From Cycas panzhihuaensis (taxonomy: Eukaryota > Cycadophyta): a stretch of DNA of 64,000 bases. Below are positions 1 to 11,509 of the stretch, one piece after another. The stretch is taken from the NCBI GenBank assembly GCA_023213395.1, contig CM041465.1, forward strand, positions 42,353,741 through 42,417,740. The letters are read 5' to 3'. The notes beneath the pieces are model-generated. The model was not told the origin of the DNA, did no database searches, and saw only the letters and a program-made list of their open reading frames with translations. The position numbers were made by a program, and so were the translations under genes. Within the stretch, counting starts at the first letter, position 1; each line of letters starts with the position of its first letter.

Positions 1-1748
1 GTGGTTGGGGTTTAACTCTGTGAACCTATAAAGCCATGTCCCTGTAAAGACTGGCGGCTTTCTCTGTTTCGTTAACATTAACTCTACCTGCCAATTCTGT
101 GGATCTTTGATTCCTCCATAGCATGCAAAACAGTGGCAAGGGTTTCCATCTCTCCATTTTTGGGCGCACTGTGTGATCTCTCTTTTGGGCGGACGACTTT
201 ATAAAAAGGAAAGACAATTCTATCTGATCTCTGTGTGATCTTCACGCCTTCTCCATGGTTTTTGCATGGATTTCTCTAGTCTGTCCATTCTGTGATGCAA
301 TAGAGATGGCATAACTTGATGTAGGGGTTTTACACATAAAACAAGCGTTCTTCATTTGTGTGGGATATTGTTCCAACTAAGTGGGCAACGTGACTGGCGA
401 CCTTCTATGTCTGTAACTTTGTTTGACTCCTGCAACACTTGCCTACCTGCTAAGGTGACCTCCTCTGTGTCTCTATTGTCTAGGTGTGTCTCACCTACGT
501 GTAGCTCTCTTGTCGACTTCCGTGACTCTTGCATACTGGCTTCTGTCGATCCGCATGACTCCTCTGTGAGTTTTTCTTTCTGTGATCTAGCATGAAGACG
601 TTTCTCCATGTACCCACACCTAGATTCGATCACCCATTGATTTATTCAATCAATTTTTCAAACGGATTTCCACCACCCAGTAAAAATTTGTCTGTCACCC
701 GCCATTTTTGAACAAACAAAAATTTTTCATTTATCAAATGTTTTACTGCTTTAGGTTATGTAATTAAGAATATACTTTGTATATTTGTTTTTAAACTTTT
801 GATTGATAACTTAAAGTCATATATCTTTACTCTTTTTTTCTTTATTTTTAATCATAACTTTTTGTTTCGTGTGTTAATCACACTAATCTTTATAAAAAAA
901 ATTTGCAAGTGAATTCCTGAATACAATTTCACTTTTATTAAGTGATTATTATTACTTTAGTGAAATTTTTTAGTTTTGTAATGACACTAAGCTCCCTGCG
1001 AGGTTACTTAGGTCATTAAAAGTGGGTTACAGGTGACTCAAAAATCAATCTTTTCACGATTTCCTCTTAGCATGTTAATCACACTAACATTGTAAAAAAT
1101 TTACATGTGATTTGGTGATTTAATCACCTTCATTTGGCTTATTTTAAAGCCTAAATTGTACCATTTAATGTACTTTTGCTCATTGGGCTCCCTGCGTGGT
1201 GACCCGAATTAAGTGAAGCATGACTCTAAACTCAAAAGGACTACAATCAATAAAAATATATATTTTTTTGGCATGTAAGGATCATTTTTTCAATCCCAAG
1301 TGTTTGTGATGGTTGATTTGCTTCTTAAATTACTTGATGAGGCATTAAAATATGTTATTTGCAGCTATTGAATATCTCATTTAGAGATTGAATTCTGTAT
1401 TTAGTTGTATATACTGTCAATCAAGCAATTATTTTGTATTTACTAAAGCATTTTGATGAAGTTTGCAACAACTTAAAAGGGACCTACAAGCACATTTTTT
1501 AGCACAATTTAACCCACTTTATAAATCAGTTAAAATATTAAGTGGGCAGGCCCAAAAAGAGTATTTTACTCTACCTCAAATGTACTAGTAACTTGGCCAA
1601 CACTAATCCTATTATTAGGTTGGATGACTTACGAGCGAAGCCCTCCATTCAATCCACATTTTCTTTAGTCGTGTACTGATTAAATTTGGATATCGAGTGG
1701 AACTTAAGTGACATATACTCAATAGTTTCCAAGTTTTTTATCAGCTAC
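1..1748. other. Unassigned region left of copia gag
   Basis: No protein family is recognisable on either strand. The first 600 bases are of mixed composition with a 79-codon open frame (356-595, +) that resembles nothing I know. The rest is AT-rich. A stretch at 1686-1697 faintly resembles a copia primer-binding site (GGATATCGAG), but no copy of the 3' LTR that starts at 11510 is visible here, so the copia element to the right seems to lack its 5' LTR. Confidence 0.4.
873..1225. repeat. Pair of imperfect ~155 bp direct repeats
   Basis: Two diverged copies at about 873-1030 and 1073-1225. Both begin with GTTAATCACACTAA, followed by an A-rich block and a 'GTGAATT/GTGATTT' stretch, and both end near GGCTCCCTGCG or AGCTCCCTGCG followed by GGT(T/G)AC. 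No TG...CA ends or target duplications were seen, so this is more likely a local duplication than a pair of LTRs. Confidence 0.55.
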
Positions 1749-2700
1749 ATGGCAACTCAAATGCTTAACGCCATCATAATCAAGTTAACAGGTGCTGAAA
1801 ATTATCTCATATGGAAGAAGCAAACAAAAAATCTGTTGATAATGAATAAGTTGTGAGGCTATGTTTTTGGCGCAATTGCCAAACCCGAACCAACTCCAAA
1901 TCTAGCAAATCCACGTAATTTGATACCTATTGATCCTATTGCATTGGCTACATTTAAAGCAAAAGATGAAGTTGCACTTGCATATATTCATTTGCTTGTC
2001 AGTGATAGTGTTGATCAAAATATTGAATCCCCAACTACATCTAAGGAAGCTTGGGATATAATTGTATCTTTGTATGAACGTAGAGATGATGCTCGAATCG
2101 TAATGTATAAAGCTAAGCTGTTTAATTTATAATATGTTGTACCTATGGCAGTTTATTTGTTATCTATTAAAGCTATTAGTAATCAGTTGACAGTTCTTGG
2201 AAAACCTATCTCAAATGAAGATCTGGTCACAACAACTATTCATGCTCTTCCTAAGGAATACAACAGCTTCATCTCAGATATCTCTCGAAATGGCACTTTA
2301 TCTATTCTAACTTTTAATGAGTAATAACAATTATTACTGCAGGAAGAAGAAATATACTCGCGACAAGATGAAGCAAGCACATCAGGTGCTTTTATAGCCA
2401 AGTTTAAATCAAAACAACCGTGTCAACCCAAGCTGAACTTTCTAAAAAATTTGGCAGTCTTAATGTTAAGTCTAAGACTGCCATTTGTCATTACTATGGC
2501 AAAGCAGGCCACATTCAGCAAGAATGCAAGAAAAGACAAAGTTATTTGTGACAACAACAACAAAATCAACATTAGCAACATTAGCAGAATCAACGCCAGC
2601 AATAGAATCAACGCCAACAACAACAACAACTTCAAGGATAAACTCGAGGTGCATTTCAAAGTGGTCGTCATGGAAATCCTAGAAGGATAGCTCATGGTGG
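1749..2700 (+). pseudogene. gag: Ty1-copia gag, decayed
   Basis: The ATG at 1749 opens a reading frame with LTGAENYLIWKKQ, the usual start of plant copia Gag. It runs through the region with SKEAWDIIVSLYERRDD and on to a CCHC zinc knuckle at about 2485-2527. In that knuckle (CHYYGKAGHIQQEC) the second Cys has become Tyr. In-frame stops near 1855, 2130 and 2322 and at least one frameshift break it, so no full Gag can be made. Gag would package element RNA in a cytoplasmic particle. It lies directly upstream of the protease and integrase of the same element. Confidence 0.8.
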
Positions 2701-2770
2701 CTTTCAAGGCCACACTGCATAGCATGATCAAAGTGACACTATCTTTTATGCATACAGTGATAGTCACAAT

Positions 2771-4242
2771 GACAACACTTGGATCATAGATTCTGGCGCA
2801 TCACGTCATATGACAGGTGATGCAGAATTATTATCAAATTTTCAAGAATGCAAGGGAAAAGTAATGACATTTAGGGACAATGCCATTGTTAAGATATCAA
2901 GTGTAGGTCAAATTGCACCTCATGATGATCAACATTCTACATTTCCTAGTGGCAATGTGTTCTTACCTCCTAAGATGCCTAAAAATTTACTCTCTATTAG
3001 TCAATTAGATAAACAACAAATGAGTGTACTATTCAAAGACAGAAAATGTATAATTCAAAACAAAGAAGATCAGATAGTTGCAATAGGTCATGAAGATCGT
3101 AGCCTCCATAAATTAAACACAACATTTGGATCATCTCATGCCTTTGTCTCCCATTCTGTCAATAAGACTTAATTATGGCATGAGCAACTTGGACATCTAA
3201 ATTTGGACAGTATAAGATAGGTGTTTAGGCAAAATATGGTTTATGTCTTACCCAAAATATCAAGGGTTAATTGCCTTTATGAATCATGTCTTATGGGGAA
3301 ACAACATCGTGAACCTTTTTTAGAAAGGTAAGGCCTGGAGAGCTCAACAACTATTGTAGTTGATCCATTCTAACATTTGTGGACCCATGTCCACTCAATC
3401 ACATAGAGGATCTTCTTTCTTCATGACTTCTATTGATGATTACTCACATAAAGTGTGGGTTTATTTTCTCAAGCATAAGTCAAAAGCACCGACCAGTTTA
3501 AGAAATTTAAACTTGTTGTGGAAAATAAAACAGCCATGTGAATTAAGTTACTCAGATCCGACAATGGTGGTGAGCATATGTCTAAGGAGTTCAATCAGTA
3601 TTATATTCAAAATGGTATAAAACGACAATTCTTTGCCCCTTATACACCTCAACAAAATGGTGTGGCAGAATGCATGAACAAAGCCTTGGTCAATAAGGTG
3701 AAAGCTATGATGCATGCTCAAGGTCTCTCTCTAGCATATTGGGAAAAATCAGTCCTCATTGCTACTTATCTGTCAAACCGTAGCTCCACTTCAGCACTTT
3801 CAAGCATGACACCCGAGGAGGCTTGAACTAGTCAGAAACCCACAGTCAGTCACTTACGTACCTTTCGATGCACGGCCTAAATAAATGTTCCCCAAGAGCA
3901 AAGATGAAAATTTAATAATAAATGCCTCAAATGCATCTTTGTAGGATATGCTCCTGCCAGTAAAGCATATCGATTGTTTGATCCAATTAGTAAAAAAATG
4001 CATACTTCATGAGATGTCGTCTTTATAAGAAACAATCAGGAGATAGAATTCAGTTCCCTCCCACTCTCCCTTGATAAAGGAAAAGCAATCGTTGAGGAAT
4101 ATGTCCCCTCAACATCTTCCACACCTTGTCCTTCATCAACACCTGCTTTTTCTTCCTCGTCATCTTCTTTAGTTCTTTCATCAAGTCCTGAAAGTTCTTC
4201 AAAGATTCAAAACTCAACACCATCACAGGACAATGAAGTAAC
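2771..4242 (+). pseudogene. pol: Ty1-copia protease, GAG-pre-integrase and integrase, decayed
   Basis: The aspartic protease active site is visible as WIIDSGASRHMTGD (2780-2818). Next come the pre-integrase motif LWHEQLGHLN (about 3174-3205) and the integrase core: SIDDYSHKVWVYF (3430-3470), RSDNGGEHMSKEF (about 3555-3592) and YTPQQNGVAECMNK (about 3642-3684). These carry the D, D and E catalytic positions. Stops at 3172 and 3220 and several frameshifts interrupt it. The Ser/Pro-rich stretch that normally separates integrase from RT is present at about 4110-4240. The frame is then cut by the gypsy insertion at 4243 and resumes in phase at 9836. Order PR-INT-RT-RH is diagnostic of copia. Confidence 0.88.
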
Positions 4243-5148
4243 TGTTGACTTATAGATTCCACTCCCTTGTGGAATCAATGCACTTGTCAAGGTTACAGTA
4301 GCTATAGTCTAGTTTCGGGATCATCAACATGGTCATACACATACATTCCACATACATCCCATATATAATTCACGAGAATGGCACACGATCTGAGAATCAA
4401 TACATACTCGAGAAATCATCATCACAACACCAAGAATACACCAATTTCCACGTAACTCTTCCTTTTATTAAGTCAACAGTTCATTTACACGTAGGTGGAA
4501 TGCATTCACGAGCATTCGGTGACATACAATCTTTCTGTTACAATGCGTACCCAGATGGTACTTATCATACAGTGATGCTCCAAATGGCTGTCATGCGTAC
4601 TGGCTCCTGCACCTTTGCGTACCCGTGATATCCAGCTCTCACCCTCGAGCACATGACATAGGAATGAATAACTCGGCTCTCACCCTCCAAAGTATATAAT
4701 ATGATTGACTCACTCGGCTCTCACACTTGAATGGTCCTCAAAGCACCATTAAATATGTCCCTTTGATGCCTTTTGGATGAAAGGTTATGACCCAAAGTCA
4801 TAACCATACCTTTTTGTCACCAAGGTACCCTTTCACTTTAATCATTAGTTATACACTTTAACTAATGTCTCTTTAGGTCTCATGCACGTCAAAATGCGTC
4901 GGCGACTTCGGGCCTCCACTAGTCCCGTACTGTCATGCGTACCGCTTCGGTTCGGTTCGGTTCCGCTCTTTGATGCGTATCGTAGTGCGTACCCGTTCAG
5001 TGCCTTTTGTCATACGTGCACGAATGTTGATTTCTTCAACTGTTTCGCCTTGTGCGTACCTCCGTCTGATGCATACTGCATTCCTTTGGTCAATACAAGC
5101 CTGTATTCCGTCTTCCTCAAGGCCTATATGTCACAATATGTCCCAACA
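4243..5148 (-). repeat. LTR of nested gypsy element (3' LTR by transcription)
   Basis: 906 bp, closely similar over its length to 8938-9835 with a few short indels and substitutions. It carries two perfect hairpins: 9 bp arms at 4783-4791/4797-4805 and at 4843-4851/4859-4867. It also carries many copies of a GCGTAC core between about 4540 and 5060. Confidence 0.93.
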
Positions 5149-5548
5149 TCTATCCCGGGTCAACATGATTGGGTTGAGCATCCTTGATCAACAAAAAATT
5201 CAAAATTTGGGGTATTCCTCCCCCTCTCTGTTCTAAGGCTACTCCTGCTTTGCCTACGCTTGGTCGCCATTCTTGGTTAATAAATCCTCATCTATTGGCG
5301 CTTTGTTTTGTTCAACTTTCCCTTAATTTTCCGTATGATGATATATCTTTCCTCCATGCTTCACCATATTGCTTGTTTTTATGATATGAGTTACGGTTGT
5401 TTTTCTATTTTTTAATTTTTTTTTTTTGTATTTTATGTTACATACCGAACTGAATCACGTTCCGGTATCAAGGCAATTCGATTTTGCCTCAACTTCATGC
5501 AACACGATATGGTACAACCAGCTGATCCGGTTGGTAAGTTGCTCCACC
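5149..5548. other. Gypsy 3' internal region with polypurine run
   Basis: Non-coding stretch between the integrase tail and the 3' LTR. On the minus strand a purine run (AGAGAGGGGGAGGAATA) lies at about 5214-5232, some 65 bases before the LTR. The sequence touching the LTR (CCCGGGATAGA) is a weaker tract. Which one primes plus-strand synthesis cannot be told. Confidence 0.4.
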
Positions 5549-6730
5549 CTAGTTGATATAGGGTTTCAGTTTACTACCCTTGGTCATTTCAGGTAGTAGC
5601 TGACCTGATAGTTTCTTCAACTCGATAGTGCCATTCTGGTACACTTTCTCAATCATATATGGGCCTTTCCAATGCATCTTCAATTCTCCTTGGGTTGTTT
5701 GGGATTTGTTGTCGAATCGCCATACTCGATCACCCTTCTTGAAATACGATGTCTTGTCGTGGCAGTCGTGCCTTGTCCTTTTCCGCCTTTTCCTTGGTGT
5801 GGTATGCTTTGTCGATTTCTTCTTATGATCCCTTACTTGATCTTCTCCTAACCAATGTTCTCTACAATGTCTCGAATGGGAACTTCCACATAGTGGTTCT
5901 CCATAAAAGAGCTTCAGATAATCTCCAACATATTCTCCATGATTTCTATCTTCTGGAGTGGCAACTATTTCAGTCACATTCCGAGAAAGTAGGTTACATC
6001 TATAGGATGAGGGGTTGACTTCATATGCGTCCCGTAACCAATAATCCACAAATCTCATCCTGTTTCCATCGTCTGCAGAGTTGTAAATTTCTCCAAAGTG
6101 CGTCGGTTCTTCTCGCTGGTGGTTAGTTGACGTGGTGGGCTCGTCTGCCATATGGTAGAGATTTTCTTCGCCGAACGAAGAAGCTGTTGCTTCACTCGCA
6201 ATGGTTGTACTTGAACCATTGTCAGGTATCACTTCAATGGAATTCTTCCCCAACATCGGTAATACCACTTTATTCCCTTCATCTGACAAGGTGAAGGTTA
6301 CGTCTTTCCAACTTTGGAGACATTGGGTTTTGTATAGCCACGGTCTCCCCAATGAGGCTGGATAGGGAGTTGCACCTTTCTCCGTTTCCACAATCGTAAA
6401 ATCGATCTTTACGACAATTCCTACCACATCCACCTTGATGTTGGCCAGTTTTCCCACAGGTCGCACCAACAATTCGTTGGCCAATTTCAACGAATAGGTC
6501 GCCACTTCCAACTTCGGGCTTCCCAGTTTACGCCACGTCGAAGCTAGTAACACGTTTACCGCCGCGCCTTCATCAACGATTACCCATGGGAATGTTTCTC
6601 CCAAGACTGTCATGGTTACCATCGGATCCATATCGAACGATGGTATGATTTGCTTTAAACTCTTGGTGATTCCCCTCTGTAACACTCCTCCTTTGATCCA
6701 ATCAATAACTTGGGACAGAGGAATAATCAA
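5549..6730 (-). pseudogene. pol: Gypsy protease joined directly to integrase C-terminal tail
   Basis: A 393-codon minus-strand frame is open to its stop. Residues about 30-145 look like a retropepsin: the active-site segment reads VDEGAAVNVL, with Glu where Ser or Thr is normal (D-S/T-G), followed by SLGRPWLY. Residues about 325-393 match the C-terminal region of gypsy integrase: YFKKGDRVWRFDNKS, then LKMHWKGPYMIEKVYQNG. Between them lie only about 170 residues of acidic and then basic sequence. RT, RNase H and the integrase catalytic core are missing. Because the frame crosses the junction without a stop, the deletion may be old and fixed in the family. The ATG is uncertain; the frame begins where gag ends. 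Confidence 0.78.
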
Positions 6731-8800
6731 GCTATCGCTTTCACTAGATTTTCCATCAATAGCAACATTCTGGGGATATCCTCTGCTGGTAATCCTTTAA
6801 AAAGCTCTTCCATTTGCACCATTTGGGGTTTTGTCGTAAGTTCTTCCGGTAGTTTTTCTGGCTCTTTTTGTTTATTTTTCCGAACATAAACATATTTGGT
6901 TTCCGATTTACCCATTGGTAGTATATTTTCTTCCCGGACCAAACCATCTAACACTTGTCTCGCTTGTTTGTACCGATCCATTTCTGTTGGTGGGTTTGGA
7001 TATCCTTCATCCAATTTCTCTTTCTGCTTGTTCTGTAATTTCACATTCTTAGTTTCTGGCACGATTGTCATTAGGTTAGTCGCTTTGGCTTTACCCTTAC
7101 AATCCTCTGTTTTGTGGTCGCTTGGGCCACAATTACTGCATACGAATGGCTTCTGTTCGTATTCTTGCTTCATTGGGCATTCGGACTTCCGATTACTGAA
7201 ACAGATGAGGCATCTCCCCATCGGTTGTTTCTTCCTCGAGGGTTCTGGTGCACCCCTCGTTGTATACACATTTCGAGGTGGGTTGCCTCTTCCCCGACCT
7301 CAACCTCTAAATGCTTTTCCCCTAGGATTGTAGAAACAATCCTTGGTTGTATGTGTGTCAACCTCACATATGTGGCACCACTTCTCCTGTTGGTGCGTCG
7401 CACTGTTTTTTAAATTCAAATCACATTTCCGGGTGGTATGTGAGTTTTCCTCACAGATGTGGCACCACTTGGTTACCCTTCCAGTGTGCTCTTTCTTCTT
7501 GGGCATCTCTTCTTCTTCCCGGTTATTTCTGATTTTCAATCTTGCTACCTCTTTTCTTAGTGCCTCCAATTCCGATTCCTCTTCTGCTACCCCTACTTGG
7601 TAGAAGGGTCGGTTGTACTGGTTCTGCTTCAATTCTCTAATCTCATCTTGTAATCTTAGCAGCAAGGAATCTTGTCCTCCTGCTTGGGCATCCATTTCCA
7701 TCTCAAAATCTAATGCGGATCCACGAGCATTCTTGAATGACTTTAGCGGATGAGCATGCATCATAGCTCGCAACTTCTCATTCGACCCTCTTACGAGTAA
7801 TTCTTCATATTATGATCCGTTATCGTTTCATTGATCATGCTCGCTGCAATAATCTTCATTCGGCTAATGTAAGTTAGGACGGATTCCCCGACCTCTGCTG
7901 ATCTCTCATGATCGATTTCGGACCGTTCTTTGAAACTTTTGAAATCTTTCCTCAAATGCTTTCTTAATCTTTACCCATGGCTCATTCTTGTTTGTTTCCT
8001 TATACCAAGCCAAGGGTACTCCTCTCAATGTACTGGTGAGCGTGCTTTGATTTCATCTTCGTCTGTAATCTTTTTGACATCAATGAGGTTCTGAAATAGA
8101 TACACATGCTCTGCTGCGTCTGAAGTGTCATTAAAGATTAGTTTCCCAAAGTCTCTATAATCGTCCATTTTGGGAGATTGCAACTGTCCCCCACCTGATG
8201 GTGATCTTTCCCCTCCTCCGTCCTTTGGGGATGCACTGGGACCGTTGTATTCTCTTTCCCAAAGAGCGGATTTTTAAATGGAGTTTTTATGTGTATAGGT
8301 TCCACTACACCTGGAACTTGTATAGTCAATGGTGTTACCGTAATGTAAGATTGATCAGAACCCCTTTCTGTCGAATCTTCAAAAAACTGTCTCGTTAGCT
8401 TGTTTTCCCAATATGCCGAGGGACCTTCCTCCGCCTTCTTATCGCTGTCACCTAGGTCCCTCGGCCATCCTCCAGTATACTTCCCTCTGTTAGGATTTCT
8501 TCATGTTTTTCATCCACTTTTGTCTTCCCTTCAATTTCCGTGCTAAACAAATCATCTCCGATAGGGGGTGTCAATACCATCGTTCGCCATGGGTTTCCTC
8601 TTCCGAGGTGTCTGGCTCCACTTGCCTCGGATCCTTCAAGCGGGCATCCCTTAGTCTCGTTGTTTTGCGAACTTAACCTCCTCGCCCTTGAGTTTTGCTT
8701 CTTTTGACCATCTTAGTGCCCTTTGTCTGCTGGTTTCCTTTTCCTTGGGTGAAGTATCCTTTTGGGGCTCTTCCGACCTTGAAGGCCTCTTAGGTGGCAT
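6727..8800 (-). pseudogene. gag: Gypsy gag with three CCHC zinc knuckles, nearly intact 3' half
   Basis: A minus-strand frame from an ATG at 8800 (MPPKRPSRSEEPQKD) runs, with frameshifts, through a retrotransposon Gag core at about 8170-7780 containing DAAEHVYLFQNLIDVKK. The 3' half is open from 7773 to 6727 except for one TGA at 7300-7302 in an Arg/Gly-rich linker. It holds three zinc knuckles of the form C-X2-C-X4-H-X4-C: CHICEENSHTTRKC, CHICEVDTHTTKDC and CSNCGPSDHKTEDC. Three knuckles is more than the usual one. The TGA fits a CGA-to-TGA change. Gag binds and packages RNA. The protease frame begins in a different frame at the gag stop. Confidence 0.8.
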
Positions 8801-8923
8801 TGGAAGGTCCCACAGGCTGGTGGCTTAGTTCTGACCCGCCATCACGGCGGCCTGTGGTCCTCTGCCCTTTACACATTCTTTTCCCTTGAAACCCCTAGGC
8901 CCTGTCCCTCCTCAACGGACGTA

Positions 8924-8936
8924 GGCAACGGAACCA
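8924..8936 (-). other. Candidate primer-binding site of nested gypsy element
   Basis: One base inside the LTR junction the minus strand reads TGGTTCCGTTGCC. It starts with the TGG that pairs with a tRNA CCA end and differs at two positions from the Asp-type site (TGGCGCCGTTGCC) of some plant gypsy elements. The tRNA assignment is inferred. Confidence 0.55.
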
Positions 8937-8937
8937 A

Positions 8938-9835
8938 TGTTGACTTGGAGATTCCACTCCCTTGTGGAATCAATGCACTTGTCAAGGTTACACAGCGTTA
9001 TAGTCTAGTTTCTGGTGCCTGCCAGCATGGTCATACACATACATTCCACATACATTCCATATATAATTCACGAGAATGGTACATGATCTGTAATCAATAC
9101 ATACTTAGCAAATCATCATCACAACACCAAGAATACACCAATTTCCACGTAACTCTTCCTTTTATTAAGTTAATAGTTCATTTACACGTAGGTGGAATGC
9201 ATTCCCGAGCATTCCAAAGAAGATACAATCTTTCATTACAATGCGCACCGGATGGTACTTATCATACGATGATGCTCCAAATGGTTGTCATGCGTACTGG
9301 CTCCTGCACCTTTGCGTACCCGTGATATCCAGCTCTCACCCTCGAGCACATGACATAGGAATGAATAACTCGGCTCTCACCCTCCAAAGTATATAATATG
9401 ATTGACTCACTCGGCTCTCACACTTGAATGGTCCTCAAAGCACCATTAAATATGTCCCTTTGATGCCTTTTGGATGAAAGGTTATGACCCAAAGTCATAA
9501 CCATACCTTTTTGTCACCAAGGTACCCTTTCACTTTAATCATTAGTTATACACTTTAACTAATGTCTCTTTAGGTCCGTCGTTAAATGCGTCGTCAGCGC
9601 CTTCCCAGCCTCCACTAGTCCGTCTTGTCATGCGTGCCGCCTTGGTTCGTTCCGCCACTGCACGTATCTGTAGTGCGTGCCCGTTCACGCACCTGTCATA
9701 CGTACCCAGAATGTTGATTTCTTCACTGTTTTGCCTTGTGCGTACCTCCGTACGGTCTGTACCTGCATTCCTTTGGTCAATACAAGCCTGTATTCCGTCT
9801 TCCTCAAGGCCTATATGTCACAATATGTCCCAACA
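8938..9835 (-). repeat. LTR of nested gypsy element (5' LTR by transcription)
   Basis: 898 bp, partner of 4243-5148. It ends exactly at the GTAAC target duplication. The same two hairpins recur at about 9478-9500 and 9538-9562. The promoter of the minus-strand element should lie here. Confidence 0.93.
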
Positions 9836-11490
9836 GTAACATCAATGAAGAAGCTATCTCGATGGTATTTACAAACTATTGCAGGTTCACAAATTGTTGA
9901 AGGCAAACAACCATCCAAAATGTGGCCACCAACCACTATAAACTATGCACTTATGGCTGAAGTGCTTAGTACTCCTGAGCCTTCCACTTTTGAAAAGGCA
10001 TGTACAGATGAAAAGTGGCAAGCTGCCATGGATGATGAGATCCACTCTATTTATCAAAATGACACATGGGACTTGGTTGAATTACCACCAAACAAACAAG
10101 CCATTACTTGTAAGTGGATCTATAAGATTAAATATAAGTCTGGTGGCACTATTGAGCGACATAAGACTCGTCTAGTCACAAAACGTTTCAAACAACTGGG
10201 AAGGCATCGATTACAATGAGACATTTGCAGCTGTTGCAAATATGAACACCATCAGAATAGGCATGGCCTTAGCTGCTCAATGCAAGTGGCCATTGTACCA
10301 AATGGATGTCAAAAGTGCCTTTCTCAACGACAATTTGACTGAAGAGATATATCCAAAACACCATCCTGGGTATATTTCATTCAGTAATGAGCATCTTGTT
10401 TGTCGCCTTAAAAAGGCCTTGTATGGTCTAAAACAGGTGCCACGTACTTGGCATTCAAAGATTGATGATTACTTTCTTAAGCATAATTTTCATCGATCTA
10501 CATCTAACTCAAACCTCTACATCAAGGATCAAAACTAGTACATCACTCTTGTTGTACTTTATGTTGATGATTTAATCATTACAAGCAATGATACAGATTT
10601 GATAAAAAGTCTTCAAGGGGATCTAAAGAGAAGTTTTGAGATGACAAATCTCAAACTTCTTTATTACTTTCTCGACATATAAGTGTGTGGCAACAGCCAG
10701 GTCACATTTACACCTCCTAAGCCAAGTACACTTAGGACATTTTGCAATGATTCAGAATGGAAGACTACAAATCATCACCGACCCCTATGGAGACGAGCAC
10801 CAAATTGTCGATGAATGAAGAAGAAAAACCTGTTGATTCCACCCTTTTCAGATAACTAGTGGGTAGTCTCATTTACTTGACTAACACTAATGCAGTTGGA
10901 ATCTATTCCAAATTTATGATAAATCCTAATTAGCAACACTGGAATGTTGCAGAACAGATTCTTAGATACCTCAAAAGTACATTGCAGTATGGTCTCTAAT
11001 ACACACATAATGAGAACTACACATTAGAGGGATTCTCACATTCTGATTGGGATGGATGCCAAGATAACCAGAAATCTACCTCAGGTTATTGCTTCAACCT
11101 TGGCTCTGCTATTGTTTCAGGGAGTTGCAAAAAGCAACTAAATGTTACACTTTCCTCCACTTAAGTAAAATACAAAGTTGTTGTCAGTGCAGCGTGCGAA
11201 ACTATTTGGCTCAGGCGGATTCTTGGAGAGCTTGGGCTTGAGCAAACACTTCCAACACCATTATATTATGATAATCAAAGTGATATCAAAACAACTAAGA
11301 ATCCAGTATTTCATGTACAAACAAAGCATATTGAAGTCCATCACCACTTTGTTAGAGAACATATGCAACAAGGTGAAATCGACCTTGTCTAGAAGTCGAT
11401 CAATCAACAATTAGTCGACCTCTTCACCAAACCACTTGGCAGAGAGAAATTCGAGCACTTCAAAGACAGCCTTGGCATTTGACTTAATGT
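9836..11490 (+). pseudogene. pol: Ty1-copia reverse transcriptase and RNase H, decayed
   Basis: Continuation of the copia polyprotein after the gypsy insert. RT begins with EKWQAAMDDEIHSIYQNDTW (about 10015-10072). It continues through QMDVKSAFLNDNL, LKKALYGLKQVPRTWH and the catalytic YVDD at 10560-10571. RNase H is seen at about 11040-11170 (SDWDGCQDNQKSTSGYC) and continues to TKHIEVHHHFVREHM and LVDLFTKPLGREKFEHF near 11460. Stops and frameshifts are frequent (near 10204, 10538, 10681, 11163 and 11390). The RNase H position usually written as Glu is now a stop. This is a dead copy; the gene order confirms copia. Confidence 0.9.
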
Positions 11491-11498
11491 TGTATACA

Positions 11499-11509
11499 TT
11501 CAAGAGGGG
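11499..11509 (+). other. Copia polypurine tract
   Basis: TTCAAGAGGGG directly precedes TGTTAAAACC at 11510, the expected arrangement of a polypurine tract before a 3' LTR. It lies about 20 bases after the RNase H terminus. Confidence 0.7.

Larger units (their letters stand above)
4243..9835 (-). mobile_element. Complete Ty3-gypsy-like LTR element, non-autonomous, nested in copia
   Basis: Direct LTRs lie at 4243-5148 and 8938-9835, each beginning TGTTG and ending CAACA. The 5 bp duplication GTAAC flanks the insert at 4238-4242 and 9836-9840. Removing the insert and one GTAAC restores the copia reading frame (GAA GTA ACA TCA ATG), so the insertion is well defined. Coding sequence, primer-binding site and tract order show transcription from right to left. 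The internal region has gag, protease and an integrase C-terminal tail only. RT, RNase H and the integrase core are absent, so movement would need proteins from a related element. Confidence 0.93.

Noticed and set aside
5549-6730. Intact functional gypsy polyprotein
   Set aside because: RT, RNase H and the integrase core are absent despite the open frame.
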